Shown here one piece after another: positions 16,810-28,098 of a stretch of 64,000 nt of DNA (its first letter is position 1; each line of letters begins with the position of its first letter). The position numbers and the translations under genes are program-made. This DNA is from Variovorax boronicumulans (GTDB lineage: Bacteria > Pseudomonadota > Gammaproteobacteria > Burkholderiales > Burkholderiaceae_C), in NCBI RefSeq assembly GCF_019352895.1, contig NZ_JAAAFX010000009.1, forward strand, positions 1,041,968-1,105,967, given 5' to 3'. The notes beneath the pieces were generated by a model. It saw only the letters and a list, made by a program, of their open reading frames with translations, ran no database searches and was not told the origin of the DNA.

Positions 16810-17594
16810 TCGCGGCGCAGGTACACGCTCGGCGGCACGCCGAGCGTGCGCCGAAACATCGCCGTGAACGCGCTGGGGCTCTCGTAGCCGTGCGACAGCG
16901 CCACCTCCAGGATCGACGCCCCGCCCGCCAGCTTCGGCAGGCTCAGCAGCAGCCGCGCCTGCCGGCACCAGGCGCCGAAGTTCATGCCCGTCTCGCGCTG
17001 GAACAGGCGCGCCAGTGTGCGGGGGTTCATGTGCAGGCGCAGCGCCCAGTCGTCCAGCGTGGCCGGCAGCGCGGGGTCGCGCACCAGTTCCTCGCACAGC
17101 ACGGCCAGGCGCGCATGGCGCGGCATCGGCACATGCAGCGCCAGCGCGGGCGCGGCCTCGATCTCGTCGAGCATCAGCTCCATCACCCGCTCGTCGCGCC
17201 CGCCCGGCGCGTAGTCCAGCGGCAGCGCGGCGGCCGTGACGATCAGCGTGCGCAGCAGTTCGCCGACCTGGATCACGCGACAGTGACGACCCAGGTCCGC
17301 GCGCATGCCGGGCTCGACGAAGACGGTGCGCATGCGCACCTCGCCCGCCATGCGGATCTGGTGTTCCATGCCGCCCGGCACCCACACGCCGCGCCCCGTC
17401 GGCACCACCCAGCTGCCGGCCGCGGCGCTCACCAGCATCACGCCCGAGATGGCGTGGATCAGCTGTCCGCGCCGGTGCGTGTGCGGCGGGATGACAGCGT
17501 CGCCCTCGGGGTCGGTGGCCAGCACCGCGACCGCGCGCGGGGTCGATTCGCCCTGTTCTGGGCGCAGGTCGAGCGGCGTGAAGTGTTTGTCCAT
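16797..17594 (-). CDS. AraC family transcriptional regulator
   Basis: 265 residues from the ATG at 17594 (a TTG at 17669 would add 25 residues). The N-terminal cupin-type part has IPPHTHRRGQLIHAISG. The C terminus has the double HTH: DDWALRLHMNPRTLARLFQRETGMNFGAWCRQARLLLSL and ILEVALSHGYESPSAFTAMFRRTLGVPPSVYL. It diverges from the MFS pump, its likely target; AraC next to an Fsr-like pump is a recurring arrangement. Confidence 0.9.
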   Translation of the reverse strand: MDKHFTPLDLRPEQGESTPRAVAVLATDPEGDAVIPPHTHRRGQLIHAISGVMLVSAAAGSWVVPTGRGVWVPGGMEHQIRMAGEVRMRTVFVEPGMRADLGRHCRVIQVGELLRTLIVTAAALPLDYAPGGRDERVMELMLDEIEAAPALALHVPMPRHARLAVLCEELVRDPALPATLDDWALRLHMNPRTLARLFQRETGMNFGAWCRQARLLLSLPKLAGGASILEVALSHGYESPSAFTAMFRRTLGVPPSVYLRRDYLA

Positions 17595-17686
17595 TTCGCG
17601 ACGATTCTTGCCGATTCGTAGCGAGATGATCTTCACAGGGCTTCCTACGATGCTTTTTTCCTCAGGCAAATGAAAGAAGCGATCGA

Positions 17687-18877
17687 ATGAACAAGCGCCG
17701 ACTCGGGCTGCTCACCGGCACCCATGCCGTCAATGACCTCTACCAGGGGCTGGTGCCCGCCCTGCTGCCCATCATGGTGCTGGAGCGCGGCTACAGCTAC
17801 ACCGCGGCGGCCGGGCTGATGCTGGCGGCCACCGGCCTGTCGAGCGTGGTGCAGCCGCTGTTCGGCCTCTATGCCGACCGCCACCCGCGCAGCTGGCTGG
17901 TGCCCACGGGCTTCCTGGTGGCCGCCCTCGGGGTGGTGCTGGCGGGCCTGAGCCAGAGCTACCTGCTGACCTGGATCGCGATCGCGCTGTGCGGCCTGGG
18001 CATCGCGGCCTACCATCCGCCCGCCACCGTGGCGGCGCGCGCGGCCGGCGGTGCCTCGCAGAAGGCGATGAGCGTGTTCTCGGTGGGCGGCACCATCGGC
18101 GCCTCCTTCGCGCCGGTGCTGGCGGCCACGGTGGTCGGCGGCGGCAGCCTGTCTCGCAGCTACCTGCTGGGCCTGCCGGCGCTGGCGATGGGCGTGGTGT
18201 GGCTGGTGGCGAACGCCGGGCGCGGCGCGGCCTCCGCGGCCACGGCCGCCGCCGCGCGCCAGGCCCGCAGCGCGGTGGCGAAGCCGCGCAACGACTGGCG
18301 CGCCTTCGGCCTGCTGGTGGCCACCATCGTGGGCTGGTCGATCCCCTACGTCACGGTGCTGTCGATGCTCTCGCTGCGCATCACGCGCGACCTGCACGGC
18401 ACGAGCTTCCAGGGCGCCGCCGCGCTGACTGCCTTCACCGCCGCGGGCGCCGTCGGCACGCTGCTGGGCGGCTGGCTGGGCGACCGCATCGGCCGCATGG
18501 CCACGATCCGCACCGGCTACCTGCTGGCCCTGCCCGCGCTCGCCGGCCTGGTGCTGGCGCCGGGCGCAGCCTGGGCCATGGCCTGCACCGCGCTGCTCGG
18601 CATGTGCATGTTCCTGCCCTTCGCCGCGCAGGTCACGCTGGCGCAGGACTACCTGCCGCGCAATCCGGCCACGGCCAGCGGCATCACCTTGGGGCTGGCG
18701 CTGTCGGTCGGCGGGCTGGCGTCGCCGCTGTTCGGCATGCTGTCGGACGCGCGCGGGCTCGGCGTCACGCTGACGGCGGTGCTGGGCGTGCTGTGCATCG
18801 CGACGGTGCTGGCCTTGCGCATGCGCAACCGGACGATGCAGCCGATGCCGCCCGAGATCGAAGCGATGGCCGCCTGA
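17687..18877 (+). CDS. MFS transporter, fosmidomycin resistance (Fsr)-like
   Basis: 396 residues, 12 predicted membrane segments. The N terminus (HAVNDLYQGLVPALLPIMVLERGYSY), FGLYADRHPRSWLVPTGF and the segment GLGIAAYHPPATVAARAAGG resemble E. coli Fsr. The family exports drugs and possibly other small molecules; the real substrate is unknown. The 92-base spacer to the divergent AraC gene must hold both promoters. Confidence 0.88.
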   Translation: MNKRRLGLLTGTHAVNDLYQGLVPALLPIMVLERGYSYTAAAGLMLAATGLSSVVQPLFGLYADRHPRSWLVPTGFLVAALGVVLAGLSQSYLLTWIAIALCGLGIAAYHPPATVAARAAGGASQKAMSVFSVGGTIGASFAPVLAATVVGGGSLSRSYLLGLPALAMGVVWLVANAGRGAASAATAAAARQARSAVAKPRNDWRAFGLLVATIVGWSIPYVTVLSMLSLRITRDLHGTSFQGAAALTAFTAAGAVGTLLGGWLGDRIGRMATIRTGYLLALPALAGLVLAPGAAWAMACTALLGMCMFLPFAAQVTLAQDYLPRNPATASGITLGLALSVGGLASPLFGMLSDARGLGVTLTAVLGVLCIATVLALRMRNRTMQPMPPEIEAMAA

Positions 18878-18963
18878 GGCCCGGCGCTGTCACTGAAAAA
18901 TCATCGGGATGTCATCGCGCTGCGCCATGCTCCGGCCTTCGATCCTCGAAGGCTGCGGCTGCC

Positions 18964-19479
18964 ATGTTCCCCACCAAGACCGACAAGGCGCGCGACGAAC
19001 TGCATGGCGGGCGCCGCACGCTGAGCCAGCGTGAGCGGGCGCTGCTGCTGATGGCCGACGGCCGGCGCTCGCTGAGCGACTTCAGCCCGCTGTTCAGCAA
19101 CCGCGGCGAGGCCGAGCAGGCAGTCCAGGCGCTGGTGCAACAGGGCTACCTGCAGGCCCCGGCCGCCGCGTCCGCCCCACCACCCGCGGCCGTGCAACTG
19201 CCGCCGGCCACCTCGGCCGACACCTTCGACGGCAAGCGCTCGCTGGCCACCACGCGGATGTTCCTGTTCGACATCTGCGAACGGATGTTCGTGCGCCGCG
19301 ACCCGGCGCTGGCGCACCAGATCCGCCATGCCTTGCGCGAGGCCCGCGACCGCGCGTCCATGCTGGAGATCGCCGCGCTGATGCTCGCCGAAGTCGAGAA
19401 AAGCGCCGGCGCCGAACGCGCCACGTCGCTGCGCGAGCGCATCGACCGGTTGCTGCCCTTCACCGAAATCGTTCATTGA
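18964..19479 (+). CDS. Conserved hypothetical protein, HTH-like N terminus
   Basis: 171 residues, not assigned to a named family. Residues about 17-65 (RRTLSQRERALLLMADGRRSLSDFSPLF, then AVQALVQQGYLQ) look like a winged helix-turn-helix: a 'start/stop' motif with a helix pair. An Ala/Pro linker (66-85) leads to a helical C-terminal half with many charged residues. No signal peptide or membrane segment. The frame is open upstream, but the ATG at 18964 is the sensible start after the MFS gene. It may be a small regulator; the function is unknown. Confidence 0.7.
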   Translation: MFPTKTDKARDELHGGRRTLSQRERALLLMADGRRSLSDFSPLFSNRGEAEQAVQALVQQGYLQAPAAASAPPPAAVQLPPATSADTFDGKRSLATTRMFLFDICERMFVRRDPALAHQIRHALREARDRASMLEIAALMLAEVEKSAGAERATSLRERIDRLLPFTEIVH

Positions 19480-19518
19480 CGCCCCGCCCTGCTCCTGGCG
19501 ATCCACTACACTCGCGGG

Positions 19519-19724
19519 GTCAGGAGAGAGCCTCGCACGACGGGGCCGCCGAAGGCGCAGGGGATTCCCCCGAACGCTCAGGCAAAAGGACTGACGAGGC
19601 GCCGGTGACCACCGGCGTTTCCTTGCTGGAGAGAGGCCGCCGTACCGGAAACGACGCAGCGGCCCACCGAAGGAGCAAACCCCGATCGTGGGGCGAATCT
19701 CTCAGGTAAAGCGGACAGCAGGGG
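19519..19724 (+). promoter_or_regulatory. Tandem glycine riboswitch upstream of gcvT
   Basis: Two aptamers follow each other. The first (19519-19595) is closed by GTCAG/CTGAC and contains GGAGAGAG, CCGCCGAAGG and CGCTCAGGCAAAAGGAC. The second (19621-19724) is closed by CCTTGCTG/CAGCAGGG and contains GGAGAGAG, CACCGAAGGAGC and TCTCTCAGGTAAAGCGGAC. These are the conserved glycine-aptamer blocks. The 25-base linker carries its own hairpin, CGCCGGT/ACCGGCG at 19600-19617. It most likely turns gcvTHP on when glycine is abundant. Confidence 0.95.
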
Positions 19725-19775
19725 TGGCCCGTGGCGTTGCAGCCATGGATTTCGACTGCCCCTTTGGAGTGCCCC

Positions 19776-20948
19776 GTGGCTGCTTCTTCCGCCCCCGCTA
19801 CCGAACTTCTCCAGACCCCGCTGCACGGCCTGCACATCGAACTCGGCGCCCGCATGGTGCCCTTCGCAGGCTATTCGATGCCGGTGCAGTACCCGGCCGG
19901 CCTGATGGCCGAACACCGGCACACGCGCACGGCCGCCGGCCTGTTCGACATCTCGCACATGGGCCAGTTGCGCCTGGTCGGGCCCGACGCCGCGGCCGCC
20001 TTCGAGACCCTGATGCCGGTCGACGTGGTCGACCTGGCGCCCGGCAAGCAGCGCTACGGCCTGCTGCTCGACGACGCGGGCGGCATCCTCGACGACCTGA
20101 TGTTCTTCAACGAAGGCCACGACTCGCTGTTCGTGATCGTCAACGGTGCCTGCAAGGTGGCCGACATCGCCCACATCCAGCAGAAGATCGGCACGCGCTG
20201 CGAAGTGCAGCCCCTGCCCGACCATGCGCTGCTCGCGCTGCAGGGCCCACAGGCCGCGGCCACGCTGGCGCGGCTGTCGCCGGGCATCGAGCGCTTCGTG
20301 TTCATGACCGGCGGCGCGGTGCAGATCGGCGGCATCGCGGCCTTCGTCACGCGCAGCGGCTACACCGGCGAAGACGGCTTCGAGATCTCGGTGGCCGCGA
20401 AGGACGCCGATGCGCTGGCCCGGCTGCTGCTGGCCCAGCCCGAGGTCCAGCCCATCGGCCTGGGCGCGCGCAACTCGCTGCGGCTCGAGGCCGGCCTGTG
20501 CCTCTACGGCAACGACATCGACACCACGACCACCCCGGTCGAGGCCTCGCTCAACTGGGCGATCCAGAAGGTGCGCCGCGCGGGCGGTGCGCGCGCGGGC
20601 GGCTTCCCGGGCGCCGACCGGATCCTGGCCCAGCTCGCCGCGGCCACGACCGGCGCGGCCGGCCACACCGACCACCACACGCTCAAGCGCAAGCGCGTGG
20701 GCGTGGTCGCGCTGGAACGCATCCCGGTGCGCGACGGCACGCTGCTGCAGTCCTTCGAAGGCCACGACATCGGCAGCGTCACCAGCGGCCTGCTCGGCCC
20801 CACGGCCGACCGCTGCATCGCCATGGGCTACGTGGCCACGGCCTTCGCCGAGCCCGGCACGCGCATCCAGGCCATCGTGCGCGGCAAGCCGGTGCCGATG
20901 GAGGTCTCGACCCTGCCCTTCGTTCCGACCCGTTACTACCGCGGCTGA
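19776..20948 (+). CDS. gcvT: Glycine cleavage system aminomethyltransferase (T protein)
   Basis: 390 residues from GTG at 19776, which has GGAG 6 bases upstream; a GTG at 19731 is also in frame but sits right after the riboswitch and adds 15 unlikely residues. T-protein blocks: LHIELGARMVPFAGYSMPVQYPAGLMAEH, LFDISHMGQLRLVGPDA, and RSGYTGEDGFEISV. It transfers the aminomethyl carbon from H protein to tetrahydrofolate, releasing ammonia. It is the first gene of gcvTHP under the glycine riboswitch. The gcvT-gcvH spacer has a weak GAGCC/GGCTC hairpin and a six-T run. Confidence 0.97.
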   Translation: MAASSAPATELLQTPLHGLHIELGARMVPFAGYSMPVQYPAGLMAEHRHTRTAAGLFDISHMGQLRLVGPDAAAAFETLMPVDVVDLAPGKQRYGLLLDDAGGILDDLMFFNEGHDSLFVIVNGACKVADIAHIQQKIGTRCEVQPLPDHALLALQGPQAAATLARLSPGIERFVFMTGGAVQIGGIAAFVTRSGYTGEDGFEISVAAKDADALARLLLAQPEVQPIGLGARNSLRLEAGLCLYGNDIDTTTTPVEASLNWAIQKVRRAGGARAGGFPGADRILAQLAAATTGAAGHTDHHTLKRKRVGVVALERIPVRDGTLLQSFEGHDIGSVTSGLLGPTADRCIAMGYVATAFAEPGTRIQAIVRGKPVPMEVSTLPFVPTRYYRG

Positions 20949-21011
20949 ACCTCGCGGAGCCGGCTAGGCTCTGCACCCCTGAACATTTTTTCCACGAGGA
21001 GTCTTTTCACC

Positions 21012-21383
21012 ATGAGCATCAAGTACACCAAGGACCACGAATGGGTCGCGGCCGAAGGCGATGCCGCCACCGTCGGCATCACCGTGCACGCACAGGACGC
21101 GCTGGGCGACGTGGTCTTCGTCGACCTGCCCGAGGTCGGCAAGACCTTCGCGCAGGGCGAAGTCGCCGGCGTCGTCGAGTCGGTCAAGGCCGCGGCCGAC
21201 GTGTTCATGCCCGTGTCGGGCGAGATCACCGAAGTCAACGAGGCGCTGCGCGCCGACCCCTCGCTGGCCAACAGCGACCCGCTGGCCACCGGCTGGTTCT
21301 TCAAGGTCAAGCTCAGCGAACCCGCGCAGCTCGATGCGCTGCTGGAAGCGGCCGACTACGACAAGTTCGCTGCAGAGAGCTGA
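21012..21383 (+). CDS. gcvH: Glycine cleavage system H protein
   Basis: 123 residues beginning MSIKYTKDHEWVAAEGD, with LGDVVFVDLPEVGKTFAQGEVAGVVESVKAAADVFMPVSGEI, in which the lysine of ESVKAA is the lipoyl-attachment site. H protein shuttles the aminomethyl group between P, T and L proteins. GAGGAG lies upstream of the ATG. It is the middle gene of the gcvTHP operon. Confidence 0.98.
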   Translation: MSIKYTKDHEWVAAEGDAATVGITVHAQDALGDVVFVDLPEVGKTFAQGEVAGVVESVKAAADVFMPVSGEITEVNEALRADPSLANSDPLATGWFFKVKLSEPAQLDALLEAADYDKFAAES

Positions 21384-21418
21384 TTCCGCTTCTTCGTCCC
21401 CGTCTTTTCCTCACCGCC

Positions 21419-24316
<2,898 letters not shown>

Positions 24317-24357
24317 GCCACTGCACAATCGATGTTCCCTTTCACACGGAGACATCG

Positions 24358-25143
24358 ATGAGTCAACAGAACCAGCCCCTCGACGGACAGATCGCCTGGG
24401 TCACGGGCGGCGGCAGCGGCATCGGCCTGGCCGGCGCCATCGACCTTGCGAAGGCGGGTTGCCGCGTCGTGATCTCCGGGCGCAATGCCGCCAAGCTCGA
24501 GGCCGCGGTGGCCGAGGCCGAAGCCAAGGGCGCGCCGCAGGGCCGCATCAGCGCGATGCCGCTCGATGTGGGCGACCGGCCGGCGGTCGACAAGGTCGCA
24601 GCGGCCATCGAGGCCCAGCACGGCGGCGTCGACATCCTGGTCAACAGCGCGGGCATCAATTTCCCCAAGCGCTTCTGGAACGAAACCGACGGCGACACCT
24701 TCGCCAAGGTGGTGAACATCAACCTCAACGGCGCGACCTTCTGCACGCTGGCCGTGCTCAAGGGCATGCAGGCGCGGCGCCGCGGCACCGTGATCAACAT
24801 CGCCTCCTTCGCGGGCTGGCACCAGAGCTTCCTCACCGGCCCGGCCTACGTGGCGAGCAAGGCCGGCCTGATCGCGATGACGCACAACTTCAACATCGAG
24901 CAGTGCGTGCACGGCCTGCGCGCCACCTCGGTGTGCCCGGGCGAGGTGGCCACGCCGATCCTCAAGAACCGGCCGGTGGAGCCGAGCGCCGAAGACAAGG
25001 CGCTGATGCTGCAGGAGGAAGACCTGGGACGCACCATCCGCTTCATCGCCGAGATGCCGCCGCACGTGTGCATCAACGAGCTCGTGATCGCGCCGGTCCA
25101 CAACCGGATCTTCATGGGCGGCAGCGAGTTGCAGCGGCGCTAG
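24358..25143 (+). CDS. Short-chain dehydrogenase/reductase
   Basis: 261 residues from the ATG at 24358. It has TGGGSGIG in the N-terminal loop, NSAGIN, INIASFAG with the catalytic Ser, and YVASK with Tyr/Lys. The C terminus is PGEVATPIL, then a segment without a recognised substrate signature. It follows gcvP by 41 bases and might be co-transcribed. The substrate is unknown. It converges with and overlaps the TerC gene by 4 bases. Confidence 0.9.
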   Translation: MSQQNQPLDGQIAWVTGGGSGIGLAGAIDLAKAGCRVVISGRNAAKLEAAVAEAEAKGAPQGRISAMPLDVGDRPAVDKVAAAIEAQHGGVDILVNSAGINFPKRFWNETDGDTFAKVVNINLNGATFCTLAVLKGMQARRRGTVINIASFAGWHQSFLTGPAYVASKAGLIAMTHNFNIEQCVHGLRATSVCPGEVATPILKNRPVEPSAEDKALMLQEEDLGRTIRFIAEMPPHVCINELVIAPVHNRIFMGGSELQRR

Positions 25144-26711
25144 GCCAGCGTCGGCTCGATCGCGTCGTCGCGCCCGATGCGCCGGACTTCGAGCTGCCGG
25201 ATGCGCTGCGCATCGGCGTCGGTCACGGCGAACTCGAACGCGCCGTGGCGCAGGGTCTCGCCCACCACCGGCACCCGACCCAGCCGCGCCAGCAGGAAGC
25301 CCGCGGCCGAGCTGTAGCTGTCGTCCTCGCTCACCAGCCCCTCGGTGTCGAGCGCACGTTCGAGCTGGTGCAGGTCGGCCGCGCCGGCCACCTTCCAGTG
25401 GTCGGGGCCCAGGGCCTGCACTTCCAGCGTCTCGTCCTCGTCGGGAAACTCGCCGGCGATCGCCTCCAGCACGTCGATCGGCGTGACGATGCCCTGCAGG
25501 GTGCCGTACTCGTCGTGCACCAGCGCGACCTGCCCGCGTGCATTGCGCAGCGTGGCGATCAGGCCCATCACCGGTCCCGTCTCGGGCACGTAGAGCGGCT
25601 GGCGCAGGTCGGTCAGCGGGTCGATGCGGCCGTGCGCGAGCAGCGCGCCCAGCAGGTCCTTGGCGCGCGCCACGCCCAGCACTTCGTCGAGCGAGCCGCG
25701 GCACACCGGGAACATGCCATGCGGCGTGTCGAGCAGCTGCTGGCGGATCGATTCCGAGGGATCGTCCAGGTCGACCCAGGAGATGTCCGAGCGCAGCGTC
25801 ATGATCGAGCTGACCTTGCGCTGCGCAAGCTTGAGCACGCCGCTGACCATGTCGCGCTCCTCGGGCGCGAACACCGGCGCCTCGGCCGAGGCCTCGGCGC
25901 CGGAGGCGGCACGGTCCGCAGTGTCCTGCCGCTGGCCGCCGAGCAGCCGCAGCACCGATTCGGCCGTGCGTTCGCGCAGCGGACGGCGCGCCTGCTGCTT
26001 GACGTAGTTGCGGCGCGCAAGCTGGTTGAAGAACTCGATCACGATCGAGAAGCCGATGGCCGCGTACAGGTAGCCCTTGGGCAGGTGGAAGCCCAGGCCC
26101 TCGGCGACCAGGCTCAGGCCGATCATCAGCAGGAAGCTCAGGCACAGCACCACCACGGTGGGGTGCGCGTTCACGAAGCGCGTCAGCGGCTTGGACGCCA
26201 GCAGCATGATGCCGATCGAGATCACCACCGCGGCCATCATCACCGGCAGGTCGTTGACCATGCCCACCGCCGTGATCACCGCATCGAGCGAGAACACCGC
26301 ATCGAGCACCACGATCTGCGCGACCACCAGCGAAAAGCCCGCGTAGACCGGCGAGGCGGTGCCCGCATGCGTCACGCCTTCGAGCCGCTCGTGCAGTTCG
26401 GTGGTCGCCTTGAAGAGCAGGAAGAAGCCGCCCACCAGCAGGATCAGGTCACGCCCCGAGAAGCCGTGGCCCCAGACCGAGAACAGCGGCGTGGTCAGCG
26501 TGACCAGCCACGAGATCACCGACAGCAGCGCCAGCCGCATCAGCAGCGCCAGGCTCAGGCCGATCACGCGCGCCCGGTCGCGCTGGTGCGGCGGCAGCTT
26601 CTCCGCCAGGATGGCGATGAAGATCAGGTTGTCGATGCCGAGCACGATCTCGAGCACGACGAGCGTGAGGAGACCGACCCAGGTGGCCGGGTTGGAAAGC
26701 AGTTCGATCAT
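25140..26711 (-). CDS. TerC-family membrane protein with CBS pair and CorC-type C terminus
   Basis: 523 residues. Residues about 1-235 form a TerC domain with seven or so hydrophobic segments, including VLEIVLGIDNLIFIAILAEKLP and VLDAVFSLDAVITAVGMVNDL, whose acidic residues are typical of the metal-handling core. A linker of about 60 residues leads to two CBS domains (VSSIMTLRSDISWVDL; PLYVPETGPVMGLIATLRNARGQVALVHDEYGTLQGIVTPIDVLEAI) and a CorC/HlyC domain. The architecture matches YegH/YoaE. TerC proteins are linked to manganese or other metal export and to protein metalation. Confidence 0.92.
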   Translation of the reverse strand: MIELLSNPATWVGLLTLVVLEIVLGIDNLIFIAILAEKLPPHQRDRARVIGLSLALLMRLALLSVISWLVTLTTPLFSVWGHGFSGRDLILLVGGFFLLFKATTELHERLEGVTHAGTASPVYAGFSLVVAQIVVLDAVFSLDAVITAVGMVNDLPVMMAAVVISIGIMLLASKPLTRFVNAHPTVVVLCLSFLLMIGLSLVAEGLGFHLPKGYLYAAIGFSIVIEFFNQLARRNYVKQQARRPLRERTAESVLRLLGGQRQDTADRAASGAEASAEAPVFAPEERDMVSGVLKLAQRKVSSIMTLRSDISWVDLDDPSESIRQQLLDTPHGMFPVCRGSLDEVLGVARAKDLLGALLAHGRIDPLTDLRQPLYVPETGPVMGLIATLRNARGQVALVHDEYGTLQGIVTPIDVLEAIAGEFPDEDETLEVQALGPDHWKVAGAADLHQLERALDTEGLVSEDDSYSSAAGFLLARLGRVPVVGETLRHGAFEFAVTDADAQRIRQLEVRRIGRDDAIEPTLA

Positions 26712-26989
26712 GGGAGGGAGGAAGACAGCGCGGCGAAGAATGCGGCGCGCAAGCGGCGGCGGCCCGAGCTGGAGGATTCCATGCCGGGCGCGGGAAAGAA
26801 CGCGGGAAGAAGTGCGTGCCTTGGGCGATGCCGCATTCGCATCGCGTCAGGAGAAAGACGGGGGTCGCTGGCTCGGGCCAGCGCCGTACTGGGCGGCTCG
26901 GAAAGAGATGTCACCCACAAAGTCTAGGGGCATTCCCGCCGCGTTCTGGAAAGGCCCCGCGTCACCCAAGGCCAAGGGCCGTCGACCGC

Positions 26990-27880
26990 TCAGCGCTTGT
27001 TCGCGATCTCGCCCGTCGCGACCTGGGCCCGGAAGCGCTTGAGCACGGCCTTGAGCCGGCGCTCGTGGGCCAGGCCCACGCGCACCATCATCTTCTGCCC
27101 GCTCGACAGCGATTCGAGCGCGGGGTCGGCGAATTCGTAGCGCGTCCAGGGGCGGGCCGCGGTGAACTCGCCGCGCACCTCGGTCAGCTGCACCGCGACC
27201 GGCCCGCCGGGCTCGGGTGCCGCCAGCAGATGGTCGATGGCCGCCACCAATCGGTCATTGAAGTAGCGCCCCGGATAGCCCAGGTCCTCGTAGGCCTGCT
27301 GGAACAGCGGGTACAGCCGCGCGTAGAGCGCGGCCACGCGCTCCGCGTCGAGGGCCTCGGCCAACGCCACGATGGCGTCGTAGCGCGCCGCATTGCCGGC
27401 GTCGATGTGCTGCGTCGGCCCGGCCGCGCCGGTCACGCTGAAGTGCTCGGGCGTGGGCTGCACCGGCCACAGGCGCGACGGGGTCTGGGCACGCGGCAGG
27501 TTGTCGACGGTGGCCACCACGCGGCGCACGAAGCCATCGACGTTGAGCATGGCGACCACGCGCTTGGCGCCCAGCCAGCCGTTGAGGGCCGAGGTGATCT
27601 GCGCATCCGAAGCAGCCAGCGTGGGCAGCACCGCATCGGGCTCGGCCAGCGCATCGATCGGGTTCTGGGGTCCGGAGGCGGCCGGCTGCGGCGCGGGTGC
27701 CGGCGCATCGGCGGGCGCCGCGGCCGCGACCGGCGGTGGCGCGGGCGGCACGGCGGCGCGCTGCTGCCACCAGTACCAGCCGCCTCCCACGGCGGCGATG
27801 GCGATCAGCACCAGGATGACGATCTTCGAGGCGGAGCTCTCGCGCGCAGGCCGGAAGTCGGAGGGTTCGCGTTCGGGCAT
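26990..27880 (-). CDS. DUF3014 domain-containing membrane-anchored protein
   Basis: 296 residues from the ATG at 27880, which has AAGGA about 10 bases upstream. One N-terminal transmembrane helix (IVILVLIAIAAVGGGWYWW, about residues 18-36) is followed by an Ala/Pro linker and a soluble DUF3014-like domain (RRVVATVDNLPRAQTPSRLWPV; RYDAIVALAEALDAERVAALYARLYPLFQQAYEDLGYPG). The anchor and the linker place the domain in the periplasm. The function is unknown. The 278-base spacer towards terC holds a 7-bp hairpin at 26825-26845 but no ORF I believe. Confidence 0.82.
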   Translation of the reverse strand: MPEREPSDFRPARESSASKIVILVLIAIAAVGGGWYWWQQRAAVPPAPPPVAAAAPADAPAPAPQPAASGPQNPIDALAEPDAVLPTLAASDAQITSALNGWLGAKRVVAMLNVDGFVRRVVATVDNLPRAQTPSRLWPVQPTPEHFSVTGAAGPTQHIDAGNAARYDAIVALAEALDAERVAALYARLYPLFQQAYEDLGYPGRYFNDRLVAAIDHLLAAPEPGGPVAVQLTEVRGEFTAARPWTRYEFADPALESLSSGQKMMVRVGLAHERRLKAVLKRFRAQVATGEIANKR

Positions 27881-28098
27881 GAAGCAGATTCCTTGGTTCC
27901 ATCGCCGCGGGCGCGGCAATGCGGTTCATTGGAAACCATGCCTTGCCGCGATGGCGTAACGCCTTGTGTAAGCCGCGGGCAACGCAGGGCATGGGGCCGG
28001 CCCGACATGGCCCAGACCGGAGGTCCACGAACCGCGTTTCAGGCCAGACCATGACAGAGGTACGATGACGACCGTAAAGTTCCCCTCCCCATCCTGCC

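Noticed and set aside
19731..19775. Upstream GTG start for gcvT
   Set aside because: It is in frame but only 7 bases after the second aptamer, and the extra 15 residues do not look like a GcvT N terminus; GTG 19776 has GGAG 6 bases before it.
20951..20990. GAGCC/GGCTC hairpin and six-T run between gcvT and gcvH as a terminator
   Set aside because: The T run is 16 bases from the stem and the stem is short, so I do not call a terminator.
26712..26989. Possible yybP-ykoY manganese riboswitch in front of the TerC-CBS gene
   Set aside because: This family is often so regulated, but I could not find the conserved GGGGAGUAG-type blocks on the minus strand; only a plain 7-bp hairpin (26825-26845) is there.
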